A stretch of 64,000 bases of DNA, taken from NCBI GenBank assembly GCA_039810585.1, contig JBDHXF010000015.1, positions 1-64,000 of the forward strand. The letters are read 5' to 3'. A program made the translations under genes and the position numbers. Below the pieces are notes generated by a model. The model saw only the letters and a program-made list of their open reading frames with translations. It searched no databases and was not told where the DNA came from. Every line of letters starts with the position of its first letter. Position 1 is the first letter of the stretch. Positions 62,756-64,000 of this stretch are shown here, piece by piece. Origin of the DNA: JBBATK01 sp039810585. Lineage in GTDB: Bacteria > Bacteroidota > Ignavibacteria > Kapaibacteriales > NICIL-2.

Positions 62756-64000
62756 ATGAGTGTTAGCATTGTTGTTGGTGCCCAATGGGGCGATGAAGGA
62801 AAGGGAAAAATTGTCGACGTCCTTAGTGCCGATACGGACATCGTAGCACGATATCAAGGGGGAGCCAACGCTGGGCACACCTTAGTGCATCAAGGAAAGA
62901 AGACTGTTCTTCACCTCATTCCGTCCGGGATTCTTCGCGACGGCGTTCAGTGTGTGATCGGTAATGGTGTGGTTGTCGACCCAGTTGCTCTTCGAGAGGA
63001 AATAAGCATGCTCGAGGCGGCCGGGGTAAGTGTAAAGGGGCGATTGTTCATCAGTCACAAAGCGCACCTGATCATGCCCTACCACAAGCTCTTGGATCAA
63101 GTTCGCGAACAGAGTAGTTCGTCCGCCGCAATCGGCACGACGGGTCGCGGCATCGGTCCGTCATACATCGACAAGTACTCACGTGTGGGTATTCGTGTGG
63201 TAGATCTACTCGATCGCCAGGAATTTGAGGCCAAGCTTCGCGCTAATGTGATGGAGAAGAACGTTGTACTCGAGAAAATCTATGGATCCGCAACTCTGGA
63301 TGTGGAGCACATAGTGGCGGAGTATCTGGAATTTGACCAGTACATCGATCCCTATGTGAAGGATACGTCGCTCCTGCTCAACACAGCCTTGCGTGAGAAC
63401 AAGAACATTTTAGCTGAAGGCGCACAAGGTGCGTTGCTGGATGTTGACCATGGAACCTATCCCTTTGTGACGAGCTCAAACCCCACAAGTGGCGGAGCCT
63501 GTACGGGCTTGGGTATTCCGCCAACGGCAGTACATCGCATTGTAGGCTTGGTCAAAGCATATTCGACGCGGGTTGGTAATGGCCCTTTCCCCACTGAGCT
63601 GCATGATGAGGTAGGCGAAAGACTACGCTCAGTAGGCGCGGAATTTGGGGCAACAACCGGACGTCCTCGCCGCTGTGGCTGGTTGGATTTAGTAGCTCTG
63701 CGTTATTCTGTTTTGGTGAACGGTATCTCTGAGATTGCGCTCACGAAGCTCGACGTCTTAAGTGCCTTCGATGAGCTCAAGGTCTGCGTTGCCTACGCAG
63801 AAGGCGGGAAGGAACTACGGAGTTTTCCTGCTAGCGTACACAGTCTTGATACCGTAACACCGGTCTACCAGAGCTTTGCAGGTTGGAACTGTAGCTTAGA
63901 TGGCATCCGCTCATACGGCGAGCTGCCCCAGCAGGCGCAGTCTTACATTCGTTTTATTGAGGACTTTGTCGGTGCGCCCGTACGTATCGTTTCGACGAGT
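62756..64000 (+). CDS. purA: Adenylosuccinate synthetase (3' end cut by the window)
   Basis: Forms adenylosuccinate from IMP, aspartate and GTP. The start MSVSIVVGAQWGDEGKGKIV holds the GTP-binding and catalytic Asp. Later motifs are ARYQGGANAGHTLVHQGKKT, SSAAIGTTGRGIGPSYIDKY, LLDVDHGTYPFVTSSNPTSG and TTGRPRRCGWLDLVALRYSV. Exactly 415 codons are visible without a stop; the family runs to about 425-430, so only the last 10-15 residues are missing. Because no stop is inside the window, the gene is partial at its 3' end. Confidence 0.97.
   Translation, partial: MSVSIVVGAQWGDEGKGKIVDVLSADTDIVARYQGGANAGHTLVHQGKKTVLHLIPSGILRDGVQCVIGNGVVVDPVALREEISMLEAAGVSVKGRLFISHKAHLIMPYHKLLDQVREQSSSSAAIGTTGRGIGPSYIDKYSRVGIRVVDLLDRQEFEAKLRANVMEKNVVLEKIYGSATLDVEHIVAEYLEFDQYIDPYVKDTSLLLNTALRENKNILAEGAQGALLDVDHGTYPFVTSSNPTSGGACTGLGIPPTAVHRIVGLVKAYSTRVGNGPFPTELHDEVGERLRSVGAEFGATTGRPRRCGWLDLVALRYSVLVNGISEIALTKLDVLSAFDELKVCVAYAEGGKELRSFPASVHSLDTVTPVYQSFAGWNCSLDGIRSYGELPQQAQSYIRFIEDFVGAPVRIVSTS

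Overview
The window looks like a chromosome segment of a Gram-negative bacterium of the Bacteroidota-Chlorobiota (FCB) superphylum, most like an Ignavibacteria- or Kapabacteria-type lineage. That placement is inference. It rests on large surface proteins with type-IX-secretion (T9SS) style C-termini, an IgGFc-binding-like domain family, a SecD with a long insert, and a lysine-rich DksA-type protein. No rRNA or other phylogenetic marker is present to confirm it.

Bases 1-5650 are accessory DNA. They hold decayed coding sequence at the left edge (58-628), a tightly overlapping three-gene block (excisionase-like HTH protein, unknown 89-residue protein, Toprim/DUF3987-type primase-helicase), an AT-rich spacer with two perfect inverted repeats (3898-3972), and an orphan 379-residue protein. 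The block stops at a tRNA-Glu(UUC) gene with its own terminator, so it may be an integrated element. No integrase is visible.

From 5.9 to 23.1 kb the content is mostly chromosomal. It includes coaE, a ComEA-like helix-hairpin-helix protein, a cysteine desulfurase, an exported thioredoxin-like protein, a 1382-residue T9SS surface protein, a leucine-dehydrogenase-type enzyme, nusB, a cohesin/dockerin-like exported protein, an ECF sigma factor with a probable membrane anti-sigma factor, a DUF1573-type exported protein, a lipoate/octanoate transferase, and overlapping pyrE-acpS. A hairpin-forming intergenic repeat occurs twice between 10.4 and 10.9 kb.

From 23.5 to 37.4 kb come a single-chain ABCC/MRP-like exporter, a three-gene cluster for 3-hydroxyanthranilate breakdown (HaaO, a VOC protein, ACMSD), a DUF354 protein, a Schlafen/AlbA-type regulator whose start codon is followed at once by TAA, a DksA-like protein with a histone-H1-like tail, a lone transhydrogenase alpha-1 subunit, selD, and an RsmB-type methyltransferase.

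From 37.6 to 58.9 kb are envelope and metabolic genes: a two-repeat lipoprotein, a membrane protein, a second IgGFc-like protein, an acetyl-CoA hydrolase/CoA-transferase, an M16 peptidase, a class V aminotransferase, an 1871-residue T9SS protein, a YggS protein, an arginase-family enzyme, a glycosyltransferase, a SanA-like protein, an M28 peptidase and a small coiled-coil exported protein. The right end carries secD-secF, a STAS-domain protein and a 3'-truncated purA. Many genes are bounded by clear hairpin terminators, and transcription changes direction often, so operons are short.
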